Notes: generated by a model from the sequence alone, not told the origin. A stretch of 64,000 nt of DNA from Dehalococcoidia bacterium (GCA_035310145.1 DATGEL010000043.1:1-64000); one strand, 5' to 3'. Positions 1-10,947 are shown, counted from the stretch's first letter. Numbers and translations are program-made.

Positions 1-208
1 GGTCGTGCTGCCGCTCAGTCTGCCGCAACGGCGACGGCGGCGCACGCCGATTCCGCTGTTCGCGGCGCCGCCTGCCGTGCCGCGGGTGCTATGGTGACCG
101 CGAGAACGGGGGAGCGAGGCGGGACGCCTGGCAGCGCACGCTGGCGCTCTTCCGGCAGCGGCTCGCTTAGCCTGGCGCGGCGGCCAACTCAGCAGAGAGG
201 AGCGCGAC

Positions 209-1351
209 GTGGAATTCAGCTTCACGCCCGAGCAGCAGGCGTTCCGCCGCGAGGTGCGCGACTTCTTCGCCGAGCTGGGGCCGATGCCCGGCTTCGGCGG
301 CTTCGACCAGGGCGAAGACACGGCCCGCGCCCGCGCCGTCGAGCGGCAACTGGCCCGGCGCGGCTGGCTGACGATGGCCTGGCCCAAAGCCTACGGCGGC
401 CAGGACGCCGGCCAGGTGCAACAGCTGATCTTCCGCGAGGAGGCGGCGATCGCCGGGGCGCCGCTGGGGCAGGGCGCGAGCGTGATCGCGCCGGCGATCA
501 TGCTGCACGGCACGGAGGAACAGAAGCGCCGCTTCCTGCCGCCGATCGCCCGCGCCGAGATCGCCTGGTGCCAGGGCTTCTCCGAGCCGGGAGCTGGTTC
601 GGATCTCGCCTCCTTGCAGACGCGGGCCGTGCGCGACGGCGACGACTACCTGATCAACGGCCAGAAGATCTGGACCACGGGCGCCTTCCGCTCGGACTGG
701 ATCCACCTGCTGGCTCGCACCGACCCCGATGCGCCCAAGCATCGCGGCATCTCGTATTTCCTCTTTGATATGAAGACGCCCGGCGTCTCCGTGCGGCGGC
801 TGACGCACCTGACGGGCCGGGCCGACCTGTGCGAGACGTTCTTCGACAACGTGCGTGTGCCCGCCGGCCAGATGCTGGGGCCGGAGAACCGCGGCTGGTA
901 CGTGGCCCTGACCACGCTCGACTTCGAGCGCTCGGGCATCGACCGCGTCGTCTCCGGCCAGCGCGTGCTCGACGCGATCGTTGAATACGCGCAGGAGCAG
1001 GGCGCGGACGACGGCGTGCGGGCGCAGCTCGCCGATCTGCAGATCGCGCTGCACGTGGGGCGGCTGCTCTGCTACCGCGTGGCCTGGATGCAGGCGCGCG
1101 GGCTGGTGCCGAACCACGAGGCCTCGATGTCCAAGGTCTTCGGCTCGGAGCTGAACCAGCGCATCGCCAACGCGGGCACGCGCATCATGGGGCTGTACGG
1201 CCAGCTCTACGAGGGCGAGCCGCGGGCGCCGGCCGCGGGCTTCATCGCCTTCGCCCACCTGCACGCGGTGCAGGCGACGATCCTCGCCGGCACCAGCGAG
1301 ATCCAGCGCACCGTGATCGCCACGCGCGGCCTCGGCCTGCCGCGCGGCTGA
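209..1351 (+). CDS. Acyl-CoA dehydrogenase family protein
   Basis: A 380-residue flavoprotein of normal family length, predicted to catalyse FAD-dependent alpha,beta-dehydrogenation of an acyl-CoA in the cytoplasm. The flavin-contact stretch CQGFSEPGAGSDLASL lies at residues 121-136, and the C-terminal family signature AGTSEIQRTVIATRG is present. The GTG start is preceded by GAGAGGAG about nine bases upstream. The gene stands alone, convergent with the methyltransferase that follows. The acyl substrate cannot be read from the sequence. Many relatives in environmental bacteria act on branched, cyclic or steroid side-chain CoA esters. Confidence 0.93.
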   Translation: MEFSFTPEQQAFRREVRDFFAELGPMPGFGGFDQGEDTARARAVERQLARRGWLTMAWPKAYGGQDAGQVQQLIFREEAAIAGAPLGQGASVIAPAIMLHGTEEQKRRFLPPIARAEIAWCQGFSEPGAGSDLASLQTRAVRDGDDYLINGQKIWTTGAFRSDWIHLLARTDPDAPKHRGISYFLFDMKTPGVSVRRLTHLTGRADLCETFFDNVRVPAGQMLGPENRGWYVALTTLDFERSGIDRVVSGQRVLDAIVEYAQEQGADDGVRAQLADLQIALHVGRLLCYRVAWMQARGLVPNHEASMSKVFGSELNQRIANAGTRIMGLYGQLYEGEPRAPAAGFIAFAHLHAVQATILAGTSEIQRTVIATRGLGLPRG

Positions 1352-1385
1352 TCGGCCTCCGGCGCGGCGAAGGCGAGGCGCCGGC

Positions 1386-2117
1386 TCAGCGGCCGTAGAC
1401 GGAGACGTGGGCCGCGCTGGCGGCGGTGAACGGCTCGCGGCTCCAGCCGCCCCAGCGCTCCCGCAGGCGCAGCCCGGCGATCCGCGCCATCAGGTCCAGC
1501 TCGCTCGGCCAGGCGTAGCGCGTGACGATCGGGCTGAGACGCACGCCCGCGGCGGACAGCGACACGTGGCTCTCCTCCAGCCGCTGCGCCACCGGGTCGT
1601 GCCGCCCCACGTCGAGCCGCACCTCCGCGACGCCCACCGCTTCAGCGTCCACGTACTGGTCCTGGCGCAGGCGGTAGAGAAATGCCGGCACGAACGCCTC
1701 CACCACGAACACGCCGCCCGGCGTCAGGTGGGCGGCCACGTTCTCGAAGCAGCGCACCTGGGCGTCCTGCGTCAGCAGGTTGAACAGCGTGTTGAACACC
1801 AGGTAGATCAGGCGGTAGCGGCCGGGCACCGGCACGGCGGCGAAGTCGCCCAGGGTCACCGCGATCGCGGCGCCGCCCGGCTTGGCCCGCAGCCGGGCGA
1901 CCATGGCGGGGGAGAAGTCGACGCCGTCGACGCGCAGGCCGCGGGCGGCCAGCGGCAGGGCGAGGCGGCCGCTGCCGATCGCCAGTTCCAGCGCCGGGCC
2001 GTCGCCGGCACGCTCGGCCAGGAAGGCGACCGCCGCGGCTTCGTCGCCGCGCGGGACGGCGTCGTACGTCGCGGCGGCGTCCTCGCCGAAGCTCATGCTG
2101 GGCTCGTAGTTCTGCAC
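1386..2117 (-). CDS. Class I SAM-dependent methyltransferase
   Basis: About 243 residues. A Rossmann methyltransferase core is visible: motif I ALELAIGSGRLALPLA near residue 42, followed by the acidic loop VDGVDFSPAM that would bind the SAM ribose, and motifs matching the methyltransferase_11/25 type (LIYLVFNTLFNLL). The open frame extends further upstream, but a GTG at 2117 has GGAG six bases before it, so that start is preferred; an ATG 21 bases further in is the alternative. The methyl acceptor is unknown. The gene is convergent with the acyl-CoA dehydrogenase. Confidence 0.85.
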   Translation of the reverse strand: MQNYEPSMSFGEDAAATYDAVPRGDEAAAVAFLAERAGDGPALELAIGSGRLALPLAARGLRVDGVDFSPAMVARLRAKPGGAAIAVTLGDFAAVPVPGRYRLIYLVFNTLFNLLTQDAQVRCFENVAAHLTPGGVFVVEAFVPAFLYRLRQDQYVDAEAVGVAEVRLDVGRHDPVAQRLEESHVSLSAAGVRLSPIVTRYAWPSELDLMARIAGLRLRERWGGWSREPFTAASAAHVSVYGR

Positions 2118-2215
2118 CGCGTGCTCCGTCTCCGAATCTCCGTCACTCCGCGACCCCGGCACGATCGATGACGGCGCTGGAGCGCGTGCGTGACCGCATG
2201 CGGCCGGGCGCGGCG

Positions 2216-3763
2216 TCAGCCGGCGGCATGCAGCAGCGCGCGGCCCTGCCGCGCCGAGTTCCAGACGAACCAGACCACGCCCAGCAGCACCCACACCGCA
2301 ACCATCACCAGCGCCTTCAGTCCGTTGCGCGACGAATCGCCGCGGTCGCTGAAGGCGACGTAGAACACCGCCAGCATCATGAAGATGTTGAGCACGGCGC
2401 CGGCAAACGGCACGATCGTATGCCGCACCACATGGCGATCGCGCAGGCTCCAGAACGCCACCAGAGTGACGAGGCAGGTGAGGCCGTAGAGCGCGAACGT
2501 GCCGACGTTGGAGGCGAGCGTGATCTGCGTCAGGTTGTTGATCCCCAGCACGCCGTAGGCGCCAAGGAGCGCCGAGACGACCACCATCAGCAACACGCCG
2601 TAGTGGGGCGTGGCGTACTTGCCGTGCAGGAAGCCGAAGAGCCCCGGCATCTCCTTGTCGCGGCCCATCGCCGACGTAATGCGCACGCCGGTGTTCATCG
2701 CCGAGAGGATGCTGCCCACCAGCGCCAGCACCACCGTGACCGCCACGATCGTGGCGAAGGCGATGCCGAGGTTGCTGAACCAGTGGTCGCCCATGTACGT
2801 GAGGAAGTCGCCCAGCGGCGCCCTGGAGGCCGCGGCCGAGGCATAGCCCGTTAGCTCAGTATTCAGATCTGTTCCCGTGCCCACGATCTGGTTGCCGATG
2901 AAGTAGTTGGCGGCGAAGTACTCGAACAGGTAGGCGAAGATGCCCTGGATGGCCAGCGAGAGCAGGATCGCCTGGCGGATGTGGCGCTTCGGGTTCTTCG
3001 CCTCGGCGCCCAGCGCCGTCACCGACTCGAAGCCGGCGACGAGCAGGATCGCGATCGTGCCCTGATAAACGACGTTCGTCGGGCTGTGCGGCGTGATCAC
3101 GTCCAGGGCGCTGCTGTGCTCGTAGACGACCTTGCCGTGCGTGGCGCGGAAGACGATCGCCAGCACCGAGACGATCAGCAGCATGGCGAACTGGATCACG
3201 CTGACCGCCAGCGCCGCCTTCGTCGAGCCGATCAGGCCGCGGAAGGCGATGTAACCGATCAGCGCAGCGGAGGCGACGGCGATCAGCACCTGCACGCCGC
3301 TGTTCACCGTCGTGCTCGGGCTGAAAATGCCGACGACATAGACGACCAGCGTGGCGATGTAGGCGACAAGCACACCCGGATAGACCCAGTAATAGAGGTG
3401 CGAGATCCAGCCGGCGGACATCTTCGCCATGCGCGCCCACTTGCGGTGCTGCGCCTTCTCCTTGTCGAGGAAGGCGGCCTCGGCGAAGGCGTACGAGGAG
3501 CCGGCGCCGGCCTGGTGGTAGAGATTCGCCAGCTCGGAGTAACAGAGCGCCGTGAGGCAGGCGATGACCAGCACGGCGAAGAGCGAGAAGAACATGTCGG
3601 ACGCCGTGGTCTTCGTGCCCTTGGTCAGCGCCGCCTGCGTCTGGAACGTCGTCCAGAGGAAGGCGCCGGGCGCAATCAGCGCCATGGCATGGACGGTGAG
3701 GCCGGCGAGGCCCAGGGCGGGTCGCTGACCCGCTGCCGGCTCTGAGGGAGGATTTGCCGCCAT
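2216..3763 (-). CDS. APC superfamily amino acid permease
   Basis: 515 residues with about 12 hydrophobic segments, the length and layout of amino acid-polyamine-organocation permeases. The first helix carries the APGAF motif, where the family normally contacts the amino acid backbone, and an acidic site sits in CYSELANLYHQAGAGSSYAF. Later helices include GFESVTALGAEAKNPKRHI, the conserved loop that follows TM6. An inner-membrane proton or sodium symporter or exchanger is expected; the substrate cannot be assigned. The next gene downstream on the same strand (methyltransferase) is about 100 bases away. Confidence 0.9.
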   Translation of the reverse strand: MAANPPSEPAAGQRPALGLAGLTVHAMALIAPGAFLWTTFQTQAALTKGTKTTASDMFFSLFAVLVIACLTALCYSELANLYHQAGAGSSYAFAEAAFLDKEKAQHRKWARMAKMSAGWISHLYYWVYPGVLVAYIATLVVYVVGIFSPSTTVNSGVQVLIAVASAALIGYIAFRGLIGSTKAALAVSVIQFAMLLIVSVLAIVFRATHGKVVYEHSSALDVITPHSPTNVVYQGTIAILLVAGFESVTALGAEAKNPKRHIRQAILLSLAIQGIFAYLFEYFAANYFIGNQIVGTGTDLNTELTGYASAAASRAPLGDFLTYMGDHWFSNLGIAFATIVAVTVVLALVGSILSAMNTGVRITSAMGRDKEMPGLFGFLHGKYATPHYGVLLMVVVSALLGAYGVLGINNLTQITLASNVGTFALYGLTCLVTLVAFWSLRDRHVVRHTIVPFAGAVLNIFMMLAVFYVAFSDRGDSSRNGLKALVMVAVWVLLGVVWFVWNSARQGRALLHAAG

Positions 3764-4131
3764 TCGCGCCTCCTGCTCACGGGGTTTCGCGGCGACTCAC
3801 TCGCAACCAACCCTTCGAGAAGTGGAACACGAGACCCGGAAACGGGCACCAGGGCACGGAAGCGGTCTTTCTGCCAGCGGCGCGCCCGCCGGCCGCACCC
3901 GGCTGCGTCTCGCCCTGCCGCCGCTATTGTAACCACGCCCGAGGCGCAGGCACGCGGCGCGCCGGCCGGCACAGCGGGGTCTTGCCCACGACCGGTTGCC
4001 ATGGGTCGAATCGCGCGGCGGGCGGCAGACGGCGCCCGGTTCCGCGGGAAGAATCACAGCCCGTCCCACGCTCAACCTCTCGTCGGCGATCGGGGGCGGC
4101 GAGTTGCGCCAGGGAGCCGTGCCGGCGGCCG
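3764..4131. other. Intergenic region, promoter side of the permease
   Basis: A 368-base gap between two minus-strand genes. No open frame with convincing codon use, no repeat and no RNA gene was recognised. On the minus strand a TACAAT-like hexamer near 3926 could be the -10 box of the permease promoter, with no clear -35 box. Otherwise nothing is seen here. Confidence 0.3.
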
Positions 4132-4581
4132 TCAGCTCGTGAACAGCAGCGCGCTCAACAGGCGGGCCAACGCCAGGCTGAACACCATCTCGTCGAGGTG
4201 GCCCAGCAGCCAGGTGTACTCGCCGTCGCCGCTCATCTCCGCGGCCGCGTGCGCCGCGCAGTTGACCGCTTCGTTCAGCGCCGCGGCCAGGCGCCGGGGC
4301 TCGGCCGGCAGGCCGGCGCCGGCGGCAAGCGCGGACGGCATGATTGCCGCCGCGCCGGCGGCCGGCGGCTCATGCCGCGCCGCGTGCTCGGCGAGCAGCG
4401 CCCGCATCTCGCGCAGACAGCACAAGGCGTCGTCAAGGTTGCGCACCAGCACGACCAACTCGGCGTCGCGCTCGGCCGCCCGCGCGGCGAGATAGGCGCA
4501 GCCCCGGCCCGCCATGAAGCGGTTGACGATCAGCGAGTAGACCTCCGGCGCCAGCTCCGCTGCCACCTCGCTCCAGCGCAC
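4132..4581 (-). CDS. Hypothetical protein, helical and alanine-rich
   Basis: About 149 residues, not recognised. It appears mostly alpha-helical, with regular acidic/hydrophobic patterning (AELAPEVYSLIVNRFMAG; NLDDALCCLREMRALLAEHA) and no signal peptide or membrane segment. The GTG start at 4581 is chosen because CGGAGG lies nine bases upstream; earlier ATG codons at 4611 and 4635 lack a ribosome-binding site. Codon use and a clean stop support a real gene, but no family or function is proposed. Confidence 0.5.
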   Translation of the reverse strand: MRWSEVAAELAPEVYSLIVNRFMAGRGCAYLAARAAERDAELVVLVRNLDDALCCLREMRALLAEHAARHEPPAAGAAAIMPSALAAGAGLPAEPRRLAAALNEAVNCAAHAAAEMSGDGEYTWLLGHLDEMVFSLALARLLSALLFTS

Positions 4582-4897
4582 GCGCACGTTCCTCCGCACC
4601 CTGCCTCGCATGAGAGATGGACCGGGGCCGGGCATGCACCGGCGATCCAGGCAGAGCTGGGAGCGTGCCGCCCGGTTTTGGACCCACCTGTAAGCTTGCG
4701 GAGACGGCCGCGATCATCGCCATCCTTACCGCGGTTGCGATCGTGTCCGCCGCGCGTCCGCGCGGCGTAGGGGCGATGCTCCGTCCGGGCCATGCGCCGT
4801 CTACACCTCGCGGGCGCCCGGCGCGGCGACGTGCTGCTCGCCCCACCCTATACTGACCCTGGACCGTCCCTGCCGGTCATATGCAGCGAGGTGCGCG

Positions 4898-5149
4898 ATG
4901 CCAGAGCACGACCCGGGGCACGACGCCACACCGCCGCCGCCCGTCCGCCGCGCCTGGAACCTGCTGGAGATCGCGCCCGGCACCCGCGTGCGCCTCTCCG
5001 GCGACGCGATCGGCGAGGTCGTACGCAACCCGCGCGACGGCGCCTGGCTGCTGGTGCGTTACCTCAGCGCTCCCGAAGATCCGTCGCTGGAGGGCAGCGA
5101 AGAGCTGGTGTTCGCCGACGACGTGGTCGGGCCGGAGGAGCGGCCATGA
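4898..5149 (+). CDS. Small hypothetical protein overlapping a flavoprotein gene
   Basis: 83 residues. After a proline- and histidine-rich start comes a compact beta-rich stretch (LEIAPGTRVRLSGDAIGEVV, then WLLVRYLSAPE) resembling small SH3/KOW-like barrels, with an acidic tail. GAGG precedes the ATG. Its stop overlaps the next start as ATGA at 5146-5149, so the two genes are translationally coupled. This suggests a protein made together with the flavin enzyme. It is not recognised as a named family. Confidence 0.65.
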   Translation: MPEHDPGHDATPPPPVRRAWNLLEIAPGTRVRLSGDAIGEVVRNPRDGAWLLVRYLSAPEDPSLEGSEELVFADDVVGPEERP

Positions 5150-6351
5150 CGGCGCCCGCGGACGCCGCGCTGCCGGGTTCGCGCGCCGAGCTGGTCGCCG
5201 CGGCGCGGGCGCTGGCGCCCCAGACCCAGGCGCGGCGCGTGGAGATCGAGCGCGGGCGGCGCGTGCCATTGCCGTTGATCGAGGCGATGAAGGCGGCGGG
5301 GCTGTTCCGCATCCTGCTGCCGCGGGCGCTGGGCGGCATCGACGGCCACCCGCTCACGGCGATCCGCGTGATCGAGGAGGTTTCGCGCGCGGACGGCGCC
5401 GTGGGCTGGAACCTGATGATCGGCATGGAGCAGGCGATGTTCGCCGGCTTCGTGCGCGAGGACGTGGCCCGCGCCATCTGGGGGCTGGACCCGGATGCGA
5501 TCACCGCCGGCAGCGGCCAGCCGCGCGGCCGCGCCGTGGCCGTGCCCGGCGGCTACCGCGTCAGCGGACAGTGGCCGTTCAACAGCGGCTGCCACCACGC
5601 GAGCTGGCTGTGGGGCAACTGCCGCCTCTACGACGACGAGACGGCGCCGCGCACACGGCCGGACGGCACACCCGTCTTCCGCTTCGTGCTCTTTCCCGCC
5701 GAGCAGGCGGAGATCGTGGAGACCTGGCATACGGGCGGCCTGCGCGGCACCGGCAGCGACGACTTCGCCGTGCGCGGGCAGTTCGTGCCGGAGGAGCACA
5801 CCTTCACCCGCCTGACGGCCGATCCCACCGAGCGCCCCTGGCCCGACGATCCGCTCTTCTGCTTCCCCTACATGAGCATCGCCGCCGTCACGGTCTGCGC
5901 CGTGCCGCTGGGCATCGCCCGCGCCGCGATCGAGGCGCTGCTGGCGCTGGCGCAGGCGAAGGCGCCGACCGGCCAGACGAGCCTGCTGTGCGAGCGCGCC
6001 GCCGTGCAGGCCGGCGTGGCCCGCGCCGAGGCGCTGCTGCGCTCAGCCGACGCCTTCTTGCGCGAGACGGTGGAAGAAACCTGGGCGTGCGCCCTGCGCG
6101 GCGAGCCGGCCACACTGGACCAGCGGGCGCAGCTGCGGCTGGCGGCCACGCACGCCGGCATCACCGCGGCACAGGCGGTGGACCTGATGTACAACGCCGG
6201 CGGCGCCAGCAGCATCTACGAGGCGAATCCACTGGAACGCTGCTTCCGCGACGTGCACACGGCCACGGCGCACGCGCAGATCTGGCCGGCGAATTTCGAG
6301 ACGGTCGGCCAGGTGCTGCTCGGCCTGCCGCCGAGCGGGGCGTATCTGTAG
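5146..6351 (+). CDS. Acyl-CoA dehydrogenase-like flavin monooxygenase (DszC/HsaA type)
   Basis: 401 residues matching the acyl-CoA dehydrogenase C-terminal type 2 group, which includes the FMNH2-dependent hydroxylases DszC and HsaA. Seen: RVIEEVSRADGAVGWNLM near the start, the hydroxylase-like GLRGTGSDDFAV motif, and the helical C-terminal end VDLMYNAGGASSIYEANPL. Such enzymes hydroxylate aromatic or heterocyclic substrates with reduced flavin from a separate reductase; no reductase lies next to it. The start is fixed by the ATGA overlap with the 83-residue gene. It is a paralogue of the protein at 19147-20316. Confidence 0.85.
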   Translation: MTAPADAALPGSRAELVAAARALAPQTQARRVEIERGRRVPLPLIEAMKAAGLFRILLPRALGGIDGHPLTAIRVIEEVSRADGAVGWNLMIGMEQAMFAGFVREDVARAIWGLDPDAITAGSGQPRGRAVAVPGGYRVSGQWPFNSGCHHASWLWGNCRLYDDETAPRTRPDGTPVFRFVLFPAEQAEIVETWHTGGLRGTGSDDFAVRGQFVPEEHTFTRLTADPTERPWPDDPLFCFPYMSIAAVTVCAVPLGIARAAIEALLALAQAKAPTGQTSLLCERAAVQAGVARAEALLRSADAFLRETVEETWACALRGEPATLDQRAQLRLAATHAGITAAQAVDLMYNAGGASSIYEANPLERCFRDVHTATAHAQIWPANFETVGQVLLGLPPSGAYL

Positions 6352-6468
6352 GGCCGGCGTCGGCAACACGGCCGGCGTGCTTCTAGGCGCGCAGCCGACT
6401 AGAATGCAAGCCACAGCGCGAGCTGGCGCCGTGCCGGCGCGGCCAACCACCCCGCTTGAGAGGACAGC

Positions 6469-7704
<1,236 letters not shown>

Positions 7705-8114
7705 CCGGGCACGCCCCGGCGGCGAGGCCAACGCTGGTGCGCGACCAGGAAACGGCGAAGGCTTCGTACCGCAGAACGCGGGTTGAGCGGTTGCCGTCTC
7801 GCTTGAGCTCCGTTCGCGGCGCCCCTGCTCGCCTGGTCTGACCGCAACAGTTGCCCTGAGGGTTCGTGCCGCTGACGCCGGCGAATCCGTGCATTCGACG
7901 CCGCCTCCTCCACGTACCCACGGCACGTATTCTCGTCGTCTGCCGCCGTCTACACCGCGCTCTCTGGCCGAATCTACCACGGCAGCGCGTTGATCCTCAT
8001 AGGCAGGCTAGGGGCAGGCTGCGCCGGCCGGCGCCACTGTGCGTCGAGCCTGCCGGGCGCATCGGGAGGGGTCGGGCGGCCATCCCCGGGGCGCAAGAGC
8101 ACAGGAGCACGACG
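7705..8114. other. Intergenic region before the Asp-box protein
   Basis: A 410-base gap between fabF and the Asp-box gene. Apart from the GC hairpin just after the fabF stop, no coding sequence, repeat or RNA could be supported. Open frames here are continuations or shadows of neighbouring genes. Confidence 0.3.
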
Positions 8115-9749
8115 ATGGCGGAGCCGGGTTCACCATCCGGGCCTCATCACCCCCTACCTCGACCAGGATCCGGCGGTGGCGGCGATGCCGGCGGCGACTG
8201 TGACCAGTTGCGCCGCGATGAGGCGGCGGTTTCACGGACGCTGGGCTTGTTGCCGGCCAGCCTCGCGCATGCAACCGACCCTTCTCAGCGGCACGACCTG
8301 GAACGTGGGATTCAGATCGCATCGGACGAGTTGGCGGCCATCCGTGCCAGCCTGGGAGAGCAGGGCTGCATGGAACGCCCACTGCCTCACTGGGTGTTTG
8401 GGCCGGTCGGCGCCAACGTCCAGGTGAGCCACAGCGCCACTCCCTTGAACGCGCGCAGCGAGTCCGCTCTCGCCATCAACCCGCACAATGCCCTTGCGCT
8501 GGTCGGCGCCTCCAAGCGATTCATCGACCCTACCCACTACGGCTTCACCCTCGCCGCCTATTACAGCACCGACAGCGGCCAGACGTGGCAAGAGTCACCG
8601 CCCCTGCAACTGCTTACCGATCCGGACCCGGACAAGACCTGGGCAGGCGTCTCCGACCCGGTCGTGGCCTGGGACGACGCCGGCAACGTCTACCTCGTCG
8701 CCCTGCCCTTTCCAAGCGAGAACGGGCCGTACTTCACGCTGGGTATCGCGGTCTACCGCTCCAGCGACGGCGGCATGAGCTGGAGCGCTCCCAACTTCAT
8801 CCATCCCCATCCGGCTCCGACAAGCGACGCCGACGACAAGCAGGCGGTGGCGGGTGATACGACTCCGGCCAGTCCGTATGTCGGGCGCGTCTATGCAGCC
8901 TGGGACACCGATCACCGCCTCTCTTTCGCCCGCACCACCGACCACGGTGCAACCTGGCGAGGGGTCGGGGCGCGGCCGGTGGGGGAGGGGCTCGACACGG
9001 TGGTTCACGATTCCTTCGCCCCCGAGATCGCGATCGCACCTGACGGGACGGTGCATATCATCTGGATCGCCGGCGACGTAATTAAGCGCGTCAGTTCCAC
9101 TGATGGCGGCGAGAGTTTTTCGGCGCCCAGCATCGTGGCCAGCGGCATCAGCCCGCTGACCTCGCCGCCGCTGCCGCAAACGGACGAGTGGACGCAACTC
9201 CCGGGCGGGCACTTCCGCGTCGTGACGTTTCCCGTCATCTGTGCAGGGTTGGCCAACGAACTGGTGGTGGCCTGGGCCGACTACCGCGAAGGGGTCTCGC
9301 GCGTTTACTACCGCCGCTCCGCAAACGGCGGTGCGACCTGGGAGGGCACGGCGGCGGGCGAGCCGCTGCTCACGGGAGCGGTCGCATCCCCGGCAGGGCA
9401 ACACGACTTCCATCCCCAGCTCGCCTCAATGCCGGATGGGGCGATCGGCTGTGCCTTCTACGAGTTCGGTGCCAAAGGCAGCCCGCCGGCCGGTCTCCCA
9501 CGGATCGACGTGGTGCTGGCGGCGACGACCGGCAGCGGCACGCCGTTCAGCCGGCGAGCACTGGTGACCGACCAACCGTGGGACCCGACGGTAGATGCGC
9601 CGCTGTCGCACGGCGACCCGTGGGTGACGTTCATCGGCGACTACTTCGGGCTTGCGGCGAGCAACCTGGGCTTCTTCCCGTTTTGGACCGACACGCGCAC
9701 CGGCATCCAGGAGATCTTCACCGCCCGCGTGGCGCGGCATCGCGCGTAG
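8115..9749 (+). CDS. Asp-box (BNR) repeat beta-propeller protein, sialidase-like
   Basis: 544 residues. At least five Asp-box signatures (S/T-x-D-x-G-x-T-W) are spread along the chain: YYSTDSGQTW, YRSSDGGMSW, RTTDHGATW, SSTDGGESF and RRSANGGATW. They predict a six-bladed beta-propeller as in sialidases and BNR proteins. The first 30 residues are glycine- and proline-rich and no signal peptide is obvious. The sialidase arginine triad could not be confirmed, so glycosidase activity is only a possibility; a binding propeller is equally likely. The ATG is preceded by AGGAG. The frame stays open upstream, but the start at 8115 has the best ribosome site. Confidence 0.8.
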   Translation: MAEPGSPSGPHHPLPRPGSGGGGDAGGDCDQLRRDEAAVSRTLGLLPASLAHATDPSQRHDLERGIQIASDELAAIRASLGEQGCMERPLPHWVFGPVGANVQVSHSATPLNARSESALAINPHNALALVGASKRFIDPTHYGFTLAAYYSTDSGQTWQESPPLQLLTDPDPDKTWAGVSDPVVAWDDAGNVYLVALPFPSENGPYFTLGIAVYRSSDGGMSWSAPNFIHPHPAPTSDADDKQAVAGDTTPASPYVGRVYAAWDTDHRLSFARTTDHGATWRGVGARPVGEGLDTVVHDSFAPEIAIAPDGTVHIIWIAGDVIKRVSSTDGGESFSAPSIVASGISPLTSPPLPQTDEWTQLPGGHFRVVTFPVICAGLANELVVAWADYREGVSRVYYRRSANGGATWEGTAAGEPLLTGAVASPAGQHDFHPQLASMPDGAIGCAFYEFGAKGSPPAGLPRIDVVLAATTGSGTPFSRRALVTDQPWDPTVDAPLSHGDPWVTFIGDYFGLAASNLGFFPFWTDTRTGIQEIFTARVARHRA

Positions 9750-9835
9750 ATGGGACTGTCGCCGGCTTCCGAGCGCCGTGCAGCATCATTGCTCAAAGCC
9801 GGTCCGGCAGGGCACGAGTGGAAAGCGGCGACCGC

Positions 9836-10627
9836 TCAGCCCACGCTGAAGCGCGGCGGGCGCCGCTCGCGCAGCGCGTCCAGCGCCTCGCGCGGGTTGG
9901 GCGTGTCGTATGCGTGGGCGAAGATCTCGATGCCGCGCTCGATCGCGCGGTCGATCGCCTCGCCCGCCCAGGCGCGGATCAGTTGCTTCTGCAGGCGCAG
10001 CGCCGGACCGCTGAAGCCGGCGATCTGCTCCGCCAGCCGCGCACTCTCCGCGGCCAGCGCCTCCGCCGGCACCACGCGCGTGACCAGGCCGTAGCGCTGC
10101 GCCGCGGCCGCATCCCACTCGTCGCCGCTGAGCACGAAGTCGGCGGCGCGACCCAGGCCGACGAGCGGTACGAACAGCGCCGCCTCGATCACCGAGGGCA
10201 GCCCGACCTTGATCTCCGGCATGCCGAAGCGGGCCGAGCCGGCGGCGATCCGGATGTCGCAGGCCGCGGCCAGCTCGGCCGCGCCGCCGAAGCAGTAGCC
10301 GTGCACGGCGGCGATCACGATCTGCGGCAGAGCGCGGATCGCCGCCATCAGCTCGTGCAGGTGCGTGATGAAGGCGCGGCCCGTGGCGCCGTCCAGCTCG
10401 CGCAACTGGTTCACGTCGGCGCCGGCGCTGAAGCAGCGCCCGTTGCCGGAGAGCACGATCGCCGCCACGCTGCGGTCGCCGGCAAAGCCGGCGAACGCCT
10501 CCGCGAGCGCGGCCGTCAGCTCGCGGCTGAGCGCGTTCAGCTTCTCCGGCCGGTTCAGCCGCACCCGGGCGATGCGCCCTTCGCGCTCGATTTCGACCAG
10601 GCCGCTCGCCAGCTCTTGCTCGCTCAT
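9836..10627 (-). CDS. Enoyl-CoA hydratase/isomerase family protein
   Basis: 263 residues of the crotonase fold. The substrate/oxyanion segments are visible: VRLNRPEKLNALS near the start, GNGRCFSAGADVNQL for the first oxyanion loop, and HGYCFGGAAELAAACD. A Glu in FGMPEIKVGLPS lies where the crotonase acid-base residue is found, consistent with hydration of trans-2-enoyl-CoA. The start is the internal ATG at 10627 (MSEQEL); longer starts lack a ribosome site. It forms a near-divergent arrangement with the small DUF5522-like gene. Confidence 0.88.
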   Translation of the reverse strand: MSEQELASGLVEIEREGRIARVRLNRPEKLNALSRELTAALAEAFAGFAGDRSVAAIVLSGNGRCFSAGADVNQLRELDGATGRAFITHLHELMAAIRALPQIVIAAVHGYCFGGAAELAAACDIRIAAGSARFGMPEIKVGLPSVIEAALFVPLVGLGRAADFVLSGDEWDAAAAQRYGLVTRVVPAEALAAESARLAEQIAGFSGPALRLQKQLIRAWAGEAIDRAIERGIEIFAHAYDTPNPREALDALRERRPPRFSVG

Positions 10628-10763
10628 CCCCGCATCACCCACTCGGCCGCCGCGTTCGCTCGCCGCCGCTCTGCCTGCTACGCTAGCCCGCGGGGGCCAT
10701 ACGGTCACGCGGGCGGGCCAGAAAGCGGCACGCTACGCTGAAGGCACGGCCGGATGCGAGGCG

Positions 10764-10940
10764 ATGCCCGACTTTGAGCTGAACGAAGACGGTCTGATGG
10801 TGGCGACGCGCGATTTTCTGCTGCGCCGCGGCTTCTGCTGCGGCTGCGGCTGCCGCAACTGCCCCTACCGCGGCACAGCGCAGGACCGTCGCCCGCCCGC
10901 GTTGCGGCGCGATCTCGAACGGCCGGCTTCGCCGAGCTGA
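10764..10940 (+). CDS. Small cysteine-rich protein, DUF5522-like
   Basis: 58 residues. The core GFCCGCGCRNCPY matches the Cys-rich CCG-x-GC-x-x-CPY signature of the small DUF5522 family, proteins of unknown function that probably bind a metal through their cysteines. It begins at MPDFELNEDG and has no ribosome site stronger than a GCGAGGCG run. It lies between two enoyl-CoA hydratase genes that read in the opposite direction. Confidence 0.72.
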   Translation: MPDFELNEDGLMVATRDFLLRRGFCCGCGCRNCPYRGTAQDRRPPALRRDLERPASPS

Positions 10941-10947
10941 ACCGGTA

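Noticed and set aside
1-208. End of an upstream gene at the left edge
   Set aside because: One frame is open to a TGA at 92-94, but its sequence is Arg/Pro-rich and no family could be supported.
9188-10741. Plus-strand 517-residue frame
   Set aside because: Shadow of the Asp-box protein and of the enoyl-CoA hydratase on the other strand.
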